Assembly: GCF_000721265.1 (NCBI RefSeq)
Contig: NZ_JOFZ01000001.1
Coordinates: forward strand, 372,001-436,000
Source of the DNA: Streptomyces sp. NRRL F-5126
GTDB taxonomy: Bacteria; Actinomycetota; Actinomycetes; Streptomycetales; Streptomycetaceae
Direction: 5' to 3'
Length of the DNA: 64,000 nt
Part shown: positions 56,170 through 64,000 of the stretch, one piece after another
Layout: every line of letters starts with the position of its first letter
Numbering within the stretch: the stretch's first letter is position 1
The notes under the pieces: model-generated
What the model was told of the DNA's origin: nothing
The model's input: only the letters and a program-made list of their open reading frames with translations
The model's database searches: none
Program-made: the position numbers and the translations under genes

Positions 56170-56533
56170 AGGTCTCGCTTCTCTCCTACGCCGTAGCAGC
56201 ACGGGTGCGCCGACCGGTAACGGTGTGCGGGCCGAAGGCGGAGCGGACCAGGGGGCCGCATCGACGTCCTTCGCCCGACCGGCTTCCCGGGCGCACCTCG
56301 ACGTTGTCCACAACCATTGTGCGGGACGACGACAGGGCGCGCGGCCGCGAGCAACCGCCGGTGGCGCGCTACGCACGCTACCTCCTCCTTCGCCCCCGGC
56401 CCACCTGCACGCCGTCATTCCCATACTTCGGGCCCCGTCGCAACACAGCCGTGACCCTTCCGCGCACCCGTCCCGCCGCGCTGTCGCGTACGAGATCGGT
56501 TCGCTCACGCGGAGCGTGGGGCACTATGACGGA
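56170..56533. promoter_or_regulatory. Divergent region between DUF3027 and MFS genes
   Basis: 364 bases that must contain both promoters. A candidate is CTTTCTC-rich sequence just upstream of DUF3027; I see no reliable -35/-10 pair and no small gene. Confidence 0.4.
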
Positions 56534-57976
56534 GTGGCAGCCGTCAGGTCGTCCGACGCGTCCCGCCCGCTCCGCAGGACGGCGCGGGTGATCGGTCATG
56601 CCCTGTACATGCCCATCACGGGGCCCGCGAAGGGCGTCAGGAAGTTCTCCAACGCCCACGGGGCCGGCGAGTCGGGGCTCGGCAGGCTGATCGAGCTGCA
56701 CGCGGTCAACGGCGCGGGCGACGTCATGATCACCGTGGCGCTCGCGTCGACCGTCTTCTTCTCCGTGCCGACGGACGAGGCGCGCGGCCGCGTCGCCCTC
56801 TACCTCGCCATCACGATGGCGCCTTTCACACTCCTCGCGCCCGTCATCGGCCCGCTGCTCGACCGGCTGCCGCACGGGCGCAGGGCCGCCATGGCGATCG
56901 CGATGCTGGCCCGTGCGGTCCTCGCGATCGCGATGTCGGGGGCGGTGGCGACGGGCGGCATCGAGCTGTACCCGGCGGCGCTCGGCTGCCTCGTCGCGTC
57001 GAAGGCGTACGGGGTGGTGCGCAGCGCGGTCGTGCCGCGGCTGCTGCCACCGCAGTTCCCGCTGGTCAAGGCGAACTCCCGGGTAACGCTCGCCGGGCTG
57101 CTCGCGACGGGCGTCGCGGCCCCCATCGGAGCAGGTCTGCACCAGGTCGGCGTGCAGTGGCCGCTGTACGGGGCGTGCGTCATCTTCCTCGGCGGCACGT
57201 GGCTGGCGTTCTCCATGTCGCCGAAGGTGGACTCCGCGAAGGGCGAGCGCACCGCGCACCTGGTGGAGTACGGGCACCGCCCCGAGCCGCGCCGCGCGCA
57301 CACCGGCGGGTTCCGTGACGCGAAGAGCACGCGCACCGGCAGGTTCGGGTCGTCCGGGCGGACGGACAGGCCGCCGCGGCCCACACTGCGCACGGTCGGG
57401 CCGTCCGTGCTGCACGGCCTCCAGGCCAACTCGGCGCACCGGGCGCTCTCCGGGTTCCTCACCTTCTTCCTCGCCTTCCTCCTGCGCGACCACCCGCTGC
57501 CGGGGCTCGGCGCGGCGATCTCCCTCGGCATCGTCGGCGTGTCGGCCGGTGCGGGCAACGCGATCGGGACGGCGGTGGGCGCGTGGCTGAGGTCGCGCGC
57601 GCCGGAGCTGATCGTCATCGCGATGCTGCTGCTCGCGCTGACGGCCTCGGTGCTCGCCGCGCTGTTCTTCAGCGCCGTGATGGTCGCGCTCGTCGGCGCG
57701 GTCGCCGGCTTCTCGCAGGCCCTGTCCAAGCTGTCGCTCGACGCGACGATCCAGCGCGACGTGCCCGAGGAGGTCCGCACGTCGGCGTTCGCACGCTCGG
57801 AGACGGTCCTGCAGATGTCCTGGGTCGTCGGCGGCGGCATCGCGATGGCGCTGCCGCTGAACGCCTCGCTCGGCATGTCGGTCGCGGCGGCCGTCATGGC
57901 GGCCGGTGCCGTCGCCGCCGTACGAGGGCTGCTGAGGGCCGCCCGGCGCGGCGCGGCACACCCCCGCGCGGCGTGA
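56534..57976 (+). CDS. MFS transporter
   Basis: 480 residues with about ten to twelve membrane helices: DVMITVALASTVFFSV, APFTLLAPVIGPLLDRLPHG (motif A-like), ELIVIAMLLLALTASVLAALF and MVALVGAVAGFSQALSKLSLD. A charged central loop of about 70 residues separates the halves. Substrate unknown. GTG 56534 is chosen; a later start is possible because the first 30 residues are not conserved-looking. Confidence 0.87.
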   Translation: MAAVRSSDASRPLRRTARVIGHALYMPITGPAKGVRKFSNAHGAGESGLGRLIELHAVNGAGDVMITVALASTVFFSVPTDEARGRVALYLAITMAPFTLLAPVIGPLLDRLPHGRRAAMAIAMLARAVLAIAMSGAVATGGIELYPAALGCLVASKAYGVVRSAVVPRLLPPQFPLVKANSRVTLAGLLATGVAAPIGAGLHQVGVQWPLYGACVIFLGGTWLAFSMSPKVDSAKGERTAHLVEYGHRPEPRRAHTGGFRDAKSTRTGRFGSSGRTDRPPRPTLRTVGPSVLHGLQANSAHRALSGFLTFFLAFLLRDHPLPGLGAAISLGIVGVSAGAGNAIGTAVGAWLRSRAPELIVIAMLLLALTASVLAALFFSAVMVALVGAVAGFSQALSKLSLDATIQRDVPEEVRTSAFARSETVLQMSWVVGGGIAMALPLNASLGMSVAAAVMAAGAVAAVRGLLRAARRGAAHPRAA

Positions 57977-58002
57977 GCCGGGTGGACCGATAATCTTCGC
58001 CC

Positions 58003-58506
58003 ATGACCGTTGCGCTCATTCCCGCCAAGGCCCGCAGGGCCGGCGTCGTCCTCGGTGCGGTGTCCGCCGGGCTCCTCGCACTCTCCGCCTGTGACAAGCC
58101 GACGCCCCTCGCGACCGTGACGGTCGGTTCGGGCTCGGTCCACACGGAGGCCGCCTGCTACAACGACGGCAAGGCGATCTCGAACAGCACGGCGCAGAAG
58201 TGCCTGGCGGCGAAGGCCGACAAGGTCATCACCGTCGGCTCCGACGACACGGTCGGCTTCGGCGTGGAACCGGCGCTCGTGGACGACGGCAACGGCTGGG
58301 CGCTGTTCCTCAACGGTCAGCAGGCCGAGGCACAGCCGTCCACCGCCACCTACCGTTCGATCCCGGCCGCGTCGTTCTTCCAGCCGAGCCAGACGACCGG
58401 TCAGACGCCGAAGTCGGTGCAGGTCGCGATCGTGGAGAGCAACAAGACGAACCCGTCGATCCGGGGCATCTGGCACTTCGAGCTCAAGATGAAGAACTCC
58501 GACTGA
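58003..58506 (+). CDS. DUF2771 lipoprotein
   Basis: 167 residues. Signal peptide ending in a lipobox (GLLALSAC, Cys about residue 30), then a beta-rich domain conserved as DUF2771. It is 26 bases behind the MFS gene and 16 bases ahead of mqnB, on the same strand, so all may be one transcript. Function unknown. Confidence 0.88.
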   Translation: MTVALIPAKARRAGVVLGAVSAGLLALSACDKPTPLATVTVGSGSVHTEAACYNDGKAISNSTAQKCLAAKADKVITVGSDDTVGFGVEPALVDDGNGWALFLNGQQAEAQPSTATYRSIPAASFFQPSQTTGQTPKSVQVAIVESNKTNPSIRGIWHFELKMKNSD

Positions 58507-58522
58507 CGTTCCGGCTGACGAG

Positions 58523-59278
58523 TTGAACGCGTTGGACGCGCCGGCGGCGGACGCACCGGGCGGGCGCGGCCGCGTGCCGCGCGTGCTCGTGGTGACGGCC
58601 GTACAGGTGGAGGCCGAGGCGGTCGCCGCCGGAACGGCCGGCGCTACCGGCGCCGCCCGCAGGCCGCGCGTCGACGTGCTGGCCGGCGGCGTCGGCCCGG
58701 CGGCCGTCGCGGCCGCCACCGCGACGGCCCTGGCCGGCGCCTCGGCCGCGGGCGACCCGTACACGCTGGTGGTGTCCGCGGGCATCGGCGGCGGCTTCGC
58801 CCCGCACGCGCCGCTCGGCTCGGTGGTCGTCGCCGCCGAGATCGTCGCCGCCGACCTCGGCGCCGACACCCCCGACGGCTACCTGGCCGTCGAGGAGCTC
58901 GGCTTCGGGCGCAGCACGCACCGCCCGCCCGCGGCGCTCGCGGCGGCGATGGCCCGCTCCCTCGCCGCCTGCCCCGACTTCCCCTCGCTGCTCGCGCCCG
59001 TCCTCACCGTGTCGACGGTGACCGGCACGGCACGGCGTACGGTCGAACTGGCGTCGCGCCACCCGCGCGCCGCCGCCGAGGGCATGGAGGGCTTCGGCGT
59101 CGCGGAGGCGGCCGCCGTGCACCGCCTGCCGTGCGCGGAGGTGCGCGCGATCTCCAACACCGTGGGCCCGCGGGACCGCGCCGCCTGGCGCATCGGCCCC
59201 GCACTGGCGGCGTTGAAGGGCGCGTTCTCGCTGCTCAACCCCGTATTCGAGGAGACGTTCGATGACCGCCGACCGTGA
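58523..59278 (+). CDS. mqnB: Futalosine hydrolase
   Basis: 251 residues from TTG 58523, or 234 from GTG 58574 where the family fold begins (VPRVLVVTAVQVEAEAV). It releases hypoxanthine from futalosine in the alternative menaquinone pathway. Nucleoside-phosphorylase fold: LVVSAGIGGGFAPHAPLGSV, AAEGMEGFGVAEAAAVH, AISNTVGPRDRAAWRIG. The stop overlaps mqnD by 17 bases, indicating coupled translation. Confidence 0.93.
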   Translation: MNALDAPAADAPGGRGRVPRVLVVTAVQVEAEAVAAGTAGATGAARRPRVDVLAGGVGPAAVAAATATALAGASAAGDPYTLVVSAGIGGGFAPHAPLGSVVVAAEIVAADLGADTPDGYLAVEELGFGRSTHRPPAALAAAMARSLAACPDFPSLLAPVLTVSTVTGTARRTVELASRHPRAAAEGMEGFGVAEAAAVHRLPCAEVRAISNTVGPRDRAAWRIGPALAALKGAFSLLNPVFEETFDDRRP

Positions 59279-60119
59279 CAAGCCGCTGCAGCTCGCCTAC
59301 TCCCCCTGCCCCAACGACACCTTCACCTTCGAGGCCTGGGCGCACGGCCGCGTGCCGGGCGCGCCGGAGATCGACGTCACGTTCGCGGACATCGACATCA
59401 CGAACGGCATGGCCGAGCGCGGCGAGTTCGACGTGCTCAAGGTGTCGTACGCGGTGCTGCCGTGGGTGCTCGGCGAGTACGCGCTGCTGCCGTGCGGCGG
59501 CGCGCTCGGCCGGGGCTGCGGCCCGCTGGTCCTGACGAAGGAGCCGGGCACGGACCTGACGGGCAAGGTCGTCGCCGTGCCGAGCGAGCGGTCCACGGCG
59601 TACCTGCTCTTCCGGCTGTGGGCCGCCGCGACCGTGCCGGGCGGCGTGGGCGAGATCGTCGTCATGCCGTTCAACGAGATCATGCCGGCGGTCAGGGACG
59701 GCAAGGTCGACGCGGGGCTCGTGATCCACGAGGCGCGCTTCACGTACCAGAACTACGGGTTGCACTCGCTGGCGGACATGGGCGAGCACTGGGAGTCCAC
59801 GACCGGGCTGCCGATCCCGCTCGGCGCGATCATCGCGAAGCGGTCGCTGGGCGCCGAGACGCTGCGCGCGCTCGCCGACGCCGCGACCGCGTCCGTACGC
59901 ATGGCGTGGGACGCGCCCGAGGTGTCGCGGCCGTACGTGCTCGAGCACTCGCAGGAGCTGGAGCCGTCCGTCGCGGACCAGCACATCGCGCTGTACGTCA
60001 ACGAGTTCACGGCGGAGCTCGGCGACGAGGGGTACGCGGCGATCCGCGGCCTGCTTGAGCGGGCCGCGGCGGAGGGCCTCGTGCCGCCGGTCGCGGAGGA
60101 CGCGCTGCGCTTCGTGTAG
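59262..60119 (+). CDS. mqnD: 1,4-dihydroxy-6-naphthoate synthase
   Basis: 285 residues. Converts cyclic dehypoxanthinylfutalosine to 1,4-dihydroxy-6-naphthoate. Periplasmic-binding-protein-like fold with the family signature LAYSPCPNDTFTFEAWAHG, FADIDITNGMAERGEFDVLK, VPSERSTAYLLFRLW and GLVIHEARFTYQNYGL. Forms a gene pair with mqnB; mqnA and mqnC are not in the window. Confidence 0.95.
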   Translation: MTADRDKPLQLAYSPCPNDTFTFEAWAHGRVPGAPEIDVTFADIDITNGMAERGEFDVLKVSYAVLPWVLGEYALLPCGGALGRGCGPLVLTKEPGTDLTGKVVAVPSERSTAYLLFRLWAAATVPGGVGEIVVMPFNEIMPAVRDGKVDAGLVIHEARFTYQNYGLHSLADMGEHWESTTGLPIPLGAIIAKRSLGAETLRALADAATASVRMAWDAPEVSRPYVLEHSQELEPSVADQHIALYVNEFTAELGDEGYAAIRGLLERAAAEGLVPPVAEDALRFV

Positions 60120-60169
60120 CTCCCGGCGCGGGCTCCGGCTCAGACGTCCAGGGCTCAGACGTCCAGGGC

Positions 60170-60553
60170 TCACACGTCCAGTTGGTCGGCGACCGCGCGC
60201 AGGAGGCCCGCGATCTTCCTGCCGTGGGCCTTGTCGGGGTAGCGGCCGCGCTCCAGCATCGGGGAGATGTTCTCCAGCAGCGTGGTCAGGTCCTGCACGA
60301 TCGACGCCAGCTCGTCGGGCCTGCGGCGCTGCGCGGCAGCCACGGACGGCGCGGGGTCGAGCAGGGTCAGCGAGAGCGCCTGGTCGCCGCGTTGCCCGGC
60401 GACGACGCCGAACTCCACGCGCTGCCCCGGCTTGAGGGCGTCGACCCCGGCAGGGAGCACCGACGAGTGCACGAAGACGTCACCGCCGTCGTCGCGGGAG
60501 AGGAAGCCGAAGCCCTTCTCGCCGTTGTACCACTTGACCTTGCCGCTGGGCAC
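60170..60553 (-). CDS. Cold-shock-domain protein with C-terminal extension
   Basis: 127 residues. Residues 1-65 are a cold-shock domain with RNP-like GKVKWYNGEKGFGFLSRDDG and DVFVHSSVLPAG; the usual RNP1 (KGFGFI) is GFGFL. The remaining 60 residues (DELASIVQDLTTLLENISPM...GRKIAGLLRAVADQLDV) form a helical extension typical of this longer actinobacterial class. GTG 60553 follows GAGGATGAGGA. Convergent with mqnD. Confidence 0.93.
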   Translation of the reverse strand: MPSGKVKWYNGEKGFGFLSRDDGGDVFVHSSVLPAGVDALKPGQRVEFGVVAGQRGDQALSLTLLDPAPSVAAAQRRRPDELASIVQDLTTLLENISPMLERGRYPDKAHGRKIAGLLRAVADQLDV

Positions 60554-60766
60554 GTCTGTCCTCATCCTCGAACTCGTCGGGGCGCCAGGCCGTGTCCGGC
60601 ATGTGCCGCCCGGTCGGCGGCGCCTGGCGCGCGGAAGAAAAAGAAATAGGGAAACGCTCCGAGGAGCGCCGCAGAGCACTGTGGCGGGCCCGCGCCCGCC
60701 GCGACCAAGGCTAGTGCCCCGGGACGCCGCACGTAGCACCCGTTCGCAGGGAACTACCCTGGTGCC

Positions 60767-61099
60767 GTGACTGCTACTCCTGCATCCGCGACCACCGGTC
60801 CCGGCGACGGACTCGTCCGGGCCGGCGGGGTCCTCTTCATCGTCGGCGCCGTGGCCACGCTGGTCACGGTGGCGCCGCTCTTCCTGGGCACCAAGCCGTT
60901 CCCGACCGCCGCCTACCTGGTCTGCATGCTGATGGCGGTCGGCTTCGTGGTCGCTGCGGCGGGGGTCATGCGGTCGATCGGCGCGCAGCGCCGTCAGGCG
61001 AAGTCCTTCGTCCCTTCGGCGTCCGCCGCCCGGGTGGACGCGGCGTCCCCGGCGGCCTCCGGTGAGGGCGCGGGCGACGGCACGGCCGCGTCCGCGTAG
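60767..61099 (+). CDS. Small membrane protein
   Basis: 110 residues, GTG start. Two membrane helices (GGVLFIVGAVATLVTVAPLFL and AAYLVCMLMAVGFVVAAAGVM) and an Ala/Ser/Gly-rich tail. The tail is encoded entirely within the 3' part of the convergent HAD gene (106-base overlap). Conserved-looking helices support a real gene; function unknown. Confidence 0.75.
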   Translation: MTATPASATTGPGDGLVRAGGVLFIVGAVATLVTVAPLFLGTKPFPTAAYLVCMLMAVGFVVAAAGVMRSIGAQRRQAKSFVPSASAARVDAASPAASGEGAGDGTAASA

Positions 61100-61740
61100 C
61101 CGCGTCCGCCCGCGTGGGCGGTGAGCCACGCGGGGAACGCGCCGAGGCCGTCGAGCACGACGTCCGCGCCGGCCTCGCGCAGTTCGTCCGCGCCGCACGG
61201 GCCCGTCGCCACGGCGACCGACAGCGCGCCCGCAGCGCGTGCGCCGCGCACGTCGCCGGTGTGGTCGCCCACGTACACCGTCGCGCCGTACGCGCGCAGC
61301 GCCTCGGCCTTCGCCTCGGCCCACAGCGATCCGACGACGGCGTCGGGCACGATGCCGAGGTGCGCGAGGTGGAGCTCCGCGTTGGGCCGGTGCTTCGCCG
61401 TCACCACGATCGCCCGGCCGCCCAGCGCCTGGACGGCGGCGATGGCCTCGCGGGCGCCCGCCATAGCGAGCGTCGGCTCGATGGCGAATGTGGGATACAT
61501 CTCCCTGTAGCGGTCGGCGACGGCCTCGATCCGATCGGCGGGGAACCACTCGGCCAGCTCCTCGGCGAGCGGCGGCCCGAGCCGCGTCACGGCGAGGTCG
61601 GCGTCCACGTGCACCCCGGTCTCGGCGGAAAGCGCCCGGTAGGTGGCGTGGATGCCGGGCCGTGAGTCGATCAGCGTCATGTCCAGGTCGAAGCCGACGG
61701 TCAGCGGCGGCGCGGGGCGCGGGTGGGTCTGCGAAGCCAT
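60994..61740 (-). CDS. HAD-superfamily hydrolase
   Basis: 248 residues. Motif I VGFDLDMTLIDS (nucleophile and acid Asp), motif II VVTAKHRP, motif III region KAEALRAYG, motif IV YVGDHTGDVRGARAAG. Probably a small-molecule phosphatase of the phosphoglycolate-phosphatase type. Its C-terminal 35 residues are low-complexity and overlap the end of the convergent membrane-protein gene. ATG 61740 is used; ATG 61749 is an alternative. Confidence 0.9.
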   Translation of the reverse strand: MASQTHPRPAPPLTVGFDLDMTLIDSRPGIHATYRALSAETGVHVDADLAVTRLGPPLAEELAEWFPADRIEAVADRYREMYPTFAIEPTLAMAGAREAIAAVQALGGRAIVVTAKHRPNAELHLAHLGIVPDAVVGSLWAEAKAEALRAYGATVYVGDHTGDVRGARAAGALSVAVATGPCGADELREAGADVVLDGLGAFPAWLTAHAGGRGYADAAVPSPAPSPEAAGDAASTRAADAEGTKDFA

Positions 61741-61836
61741 GGTTCCCATTGTGCGGGTGCGACGGGCGAGGCCGCCGTGGCGTCCACGGTGCGGTCCTGG
61801 GCGGGGCTCGCCTGAAGGCCTCTTGATCGGGCTGGC

Positions 61837-61855
61837 TAGACTTAGGCTCACCTAA
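61837..61855 (+). promoter_or_regulatory. DmdR1/IdeR-type iron box
   Basis: TAGACTTAGGCTCACCTAA matches 15 of 19 positions of the Streptomyces iron box TTAGGTTAGGCTCACCTAA, including the whole right half. It is 60 bases before the first FecCD gene and consistent with iron repression by DmdR1, whose gene lies at 19681-20373. Confidence 0.85.
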
Positions 61856-61915
61856 CCACGACCCGTGCGTGGCCCTTGGTCCGTCCGTCCCGGCGGCCCG
61901 TCCTGATTGGTTGCG

Positions 61916-62995
61916 ATGTCTGCCGTTGCCCCTGCGCCCCCGGGCGGGTCCCACGACGAGGCCTCCCGCGCGCCCGCGTCGGCGGGCGGCGGGCGGCGGG
62001 CGCCGGTCGCGCGGCGGGTCGTGTGGACGGCGGTGGCCGTGGTGGCGCTGGCGGCGGCGGTGGTCCTGAGCCTCGCTGTCGGCGCGCGGGCCGTGCCGCC
62101 CACGACCGCCGTCGACGCCCTGCTGCACGGCGGCCACAGCGCCGACGCCGAGGTGGTGCGGCAACTGCGGGTGCCGCGCACGGTGCTCGGGCTGATGGTC
62201 GGCGCGGCGCTCGCCCTCGCGGGAACGGTTCTGCAGGGCATCACCCGCAACCCCATCGCCGACCCCGGCGTGCTCGGCATCAGCCAGGGCTCGTCGGTGG
62301 CCGTCGTGCTGGCCATCACGCTCGCGGGCGTGCACACGCTGAACGGGTACGTCTGGTTCGCCTTCGCGGGCGCCGGGGCGGCGTCGGTCGCCGTGTACGC
62401 GATCGCCTCGCGCGGGCGCGGCGGCGCGACGCCGGTGAAGCTGGCGCTCGGCGGCGCGGCGATCAACGCGCTGCTCGTGGCGGTCACCCAGGCCGTCCTC
62501 ACGACGAACGCGGCCACGCTGGAGGAGTTCCGCTTCTGGCAGGTGGGTTCGCTGACCGGGCGCGGGAGCTCGGTCGCGGGCGAGGTCTGGCCGTTCCTCG
62601 TGGCGGGCACCGTGCTCGTCGTGTACGTGGCGCGCGGCCTGGACGCGCTGGCGCTCGGCGACGACATGGCGGTGGGGCTCGGACAGAACGTGGCCGTGGT
62701 GCGGATCGTCGGCGGGATCGGCGCGACGCTGCTGGTCGGCGCGGGTGTCGCGGCCGCGGGGCCGATCGCGTTCGTCGGACTCGCCGTGCCGCACATCGCG
62801 CGTGCCTTCGTGGGCACCGATCACCGCTGGGTGCTGCCGATGGCGGCGCTGATCGGGCCCGTGATGCTGCTGGTGTCCGACGTGATCGGGCGGATCGTCT
62901 TCCCGCCGGGCGAGGTGCCCGCGGGCGTGATGACGGCGCTGATCGGGGTGCCGTTCCTGGTGGCGCTCGTGCGCAGGAAGGCGGTGCCGGCGTGA
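61916..62995 (+). CDS. FecCD-family iron-siderophore ABC transporter permease
   Basis: 359 residues with about ten membrane helices. Family signature: LRVPRTVLGLMVGAALALAG, GITRNPIADPGVLGISQGSS, and VGLAVPHIARAFVGTDHRW near the C-terminus (ATPase contact). Pairs with the second permease, whose GTG overlaps this stop (GTGA), to form a siderophore importer. ATG 61916; TTG 61907 is an alternative. Preceded by an iron box. Confidence 0.95.
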   Translation: MSAVAPAPPGGSHDEASRAPASAGGGRRAPVARRVVWTAVAVVALAAAVVLSLAVGARAVPPTTAVDALLHGGHSADAEVVRQLRVPRTVLGLMVGAALALAGTVLQGITRNPIADPGVLGISQGSSVAVVLAITLAGVHTLNGYVWFAFAGAGAASVAVYAIASRGRGGATPVKLALGGAAINALLVAVTQAVLTTNAATLEEFRFWQVGSLTGRGSSVAGEVWPFLVAGTVLVVYVARGLDALALGDDMAVGLGQNVAVVRIVGGIGATLLVGAGVAAAGPIAFVGLAVPHIARAFVGTDHRWVLPMAALIGPVMLLVSDVIGRIVFPPGEVPAGVMTALIGVPFLVALVRRKAVPA

Positions 62996-64000
62996 CGGCG
63001 CCCATGACGACGGCACGGGCGGACGCGAAGGGACCTGGCCGCGCCGGGACGCGGCGCTTGATGCGCCCCGCGGGCTACCGGGTTCTGCGCCGGGGGCGCG
63101 GTTCGTTCCTGCTGCACCGGCGCTCCGCGCTCGTGGCCGCTGCGCTGCTCGTGCTGCTCGCGCTGGTCTGCGTCGCGTACCTGTGCGTGGGCGACAGCTT
63201 CGTGTCCCCGGCGCGCGTGGTGCCGGTGGTGTTCGGCGGCGGACGGCCGCAGGACCAGCTGATCGTCGGCACGCTGCGCGAGCCGCGGATGGTGCTCGGG
63301 CTGCTGGTGGGCCCGGCGTTCGGGGTGGCGGGGGCGCTGGTGCAGACGGTGGCGCGCAACCCGCTGGCGAGCCCGGACATCATCGGCATCAGCCAGGGCG
63401 CGGGCGTCCTGACGGTCGGGGCGCTGACCTTCGGGGTCACGTCGTACACCGTCCTGCCGTACCTGTCGATCGTCGGCGGGCTCGCGGCGGCCGGGCTCGT
63501 CTACGCCTTCGCGTGGCGCCGCGGGCTGCACGCGACGCGGTTCGTGCTGATCGGCATCGGGTTCTCGATCGCGCTGAAGTCCGTCATCACGCTGCTCATG
63601 ACGAAGGGCGACGTGCTCGTCGCCCAGCAGGCGCAGGTATGGATGACGGGATCGTTGAACGGGCGCGGGTACGACGAGGCGGTACCTGTGGTGATCGCCC
63701 TGGCCGTGCTGGCACCCGCGGTCGCGTGGGCGGCGTACGCGCAGCGGACGGTGTCGATGGACGACGACACGGCGACGAGTCTCGGCATCCGGCTGAACCG
63801 GGTGCGGCTGGGGCTCGTCGTGACGGGCGTGATCCTCGCGTCGGTGGCGACGGGCGCGGCGGGCCCGGTGGACTTCGTGGCGCTGATGGCGCCGCAGATC
63901 GCCCGCCGGATGACGGGCACGGCGCAGATCCCGCTGCTGACGTCGGCGCTGACGGGCGCGGTGATCGTGGTGGCGGGCGACCTGCTGGCGAAGACCCTGT
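62992..64000 (+). CDS. FecCD-family iron-siderophore ABC transporter permease (3' end outside window)
   Basis: At least 336 residues, open at the right edge. GTG 62992 overlaps the previous stop; ATG 63004 is an in-frame alternative. It shows LREPRMVLGLLVGPAFGVAG, VARNPLASPDIIGISQGAG and DFVALMAPQIARRMTGTAQ, the same signatures as the first permease. Together they make the heterodimeric membrane part of a siderophore importer; the ATPase and binding protein should lie beyond the window. Confidence 0.93.
   Translation, partial: MTAPMTTARADAKGPGRAGTRRLMRPAGYRVLRRGRGSFLLHRRSALVAAALLVLLALVCVAYLCVGDSFVSPARVVPVVFGGGRPQDQLIVGTLREPRMVLGLLVGPAFGVAGALVQTVARNPLASPDIIGISQGAGVLTVGALTFGVTSYTVLPYLSIVGGLAAAGLVYAFAWRRGLHATRFVLIGIGFSIALKSVITLLMTKGDVLVAQQAQVWMTGSLNGRGYDEAVPVVIALAVLAPAVAWAAYAQRTVSMDDDTATSLGIRLNRVRLGLVVTGVILASVATGAAGPVDFVALMAPQIARRMTGTAQIPLLTSALTGAVIVVAGDLLAKTL

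Noticed and set aside
60170..63016. A 948-codon leftward frame spanning several genes
   Set aside because: Only its last 127 codons are the cold-shock gene; the rest is antisense to a FecCD gene and in a shadow frame of the HAD gene.

Overview
The window is chromosomal DNA from a high-GC actinomycete, almost certainly a Streptomyces. Evidence: very high GC at third codon positions, many GTG/TTG starts, and family combinations typical of the genus, including DmdR1-type iron repressor, XRE/DUF397/ATPase trio, futalosine menaquinone genes, ALF-repeat and FG-GAP secreted proteins, DUF2530, DUF2771 and DUF3027. I saw no rRNA, tRNA, CRISPR array, transposase or replication origin.

Layout. 1-5.8 kb: a zinc-finger/maleylpyruvate-isomerase-like protein, purU, a conserved hypothetical, a secreted trypsin-fold/FG-GAP protein without a canonical catalytic triad, and a small secreted protein. 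6.2-10.7 kb: a large Tat-type alanine-rich ALF-repeat protein with two small membrane proteins behind it. 10.7-18.1 kb: a Pro/Gln-rich membrane protein, an NsdA-like regulator, a Prim-Pol-like protein and an ABC-2 transporter pair. 18.1-20.4 kb: an alpha/beta hydrolase lacking the nucleophile serine, and dmdR1.

20.5-32.2 kb is an accessory-looking segment of short, often convergent or divergent genes: a Rox-like FAD monooxygenase, an XRE/DUF397/ATPase module, a DHFR-fold reductase, a LysR/SnoaL pair, a 2-hydroxyacid dehydrogenase, another alpha/beta hydrolase, an aminoglycoside-phosphotransferase-like kinase, an SDR, a VOC protein and an AraC regulator. The most striking signal in the window is here. 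The monooxygenase and the second hydrolase, 5 kb apart and in opposite orientation, each sit behind the same 130-bp leader (127/130 identical). The leader encodes a 19-residue peptide followed by two mutually exclusive hairpins ending at the ribosome-binding site. This looks like a duplicated leader-peptide attenuator. A decayed second copy of the hydroxyacid dehydrogenase also lies here.

32.3-43.7 kb: SIS protein, PAS/PAS/GAF sensor, a self-contained structured transcript with a 12-codon reading frame, pdxH, enoyl-CoA hydratase, an EamA exporter with a perfect palindromic operator, serC, membrane and secreted proteins, an aldo/keto reductase, and a 28-residue membrane peptide. 43.7-51.3 kb: a frameshifted thpR, an MFS exporter beside an autoregulated-looking MarR gene, a ribbon-helix-helix protein, a purine permease, DUF2530, and a divergent AKR/TetR pair with three operator half-site motifs. 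51.3-64 kb: a sacsin-like ATPase, DUF3027, an MFS transporter, DUF2771, mqnB-mqnD, a cold-shock-domain protein, a HAD hydrolase and two FecCD siderophore permeases, the last cut by the window edge. A DmdR1-type iron box precedes the permeases, so the iron repressor and a likely target are both in view.
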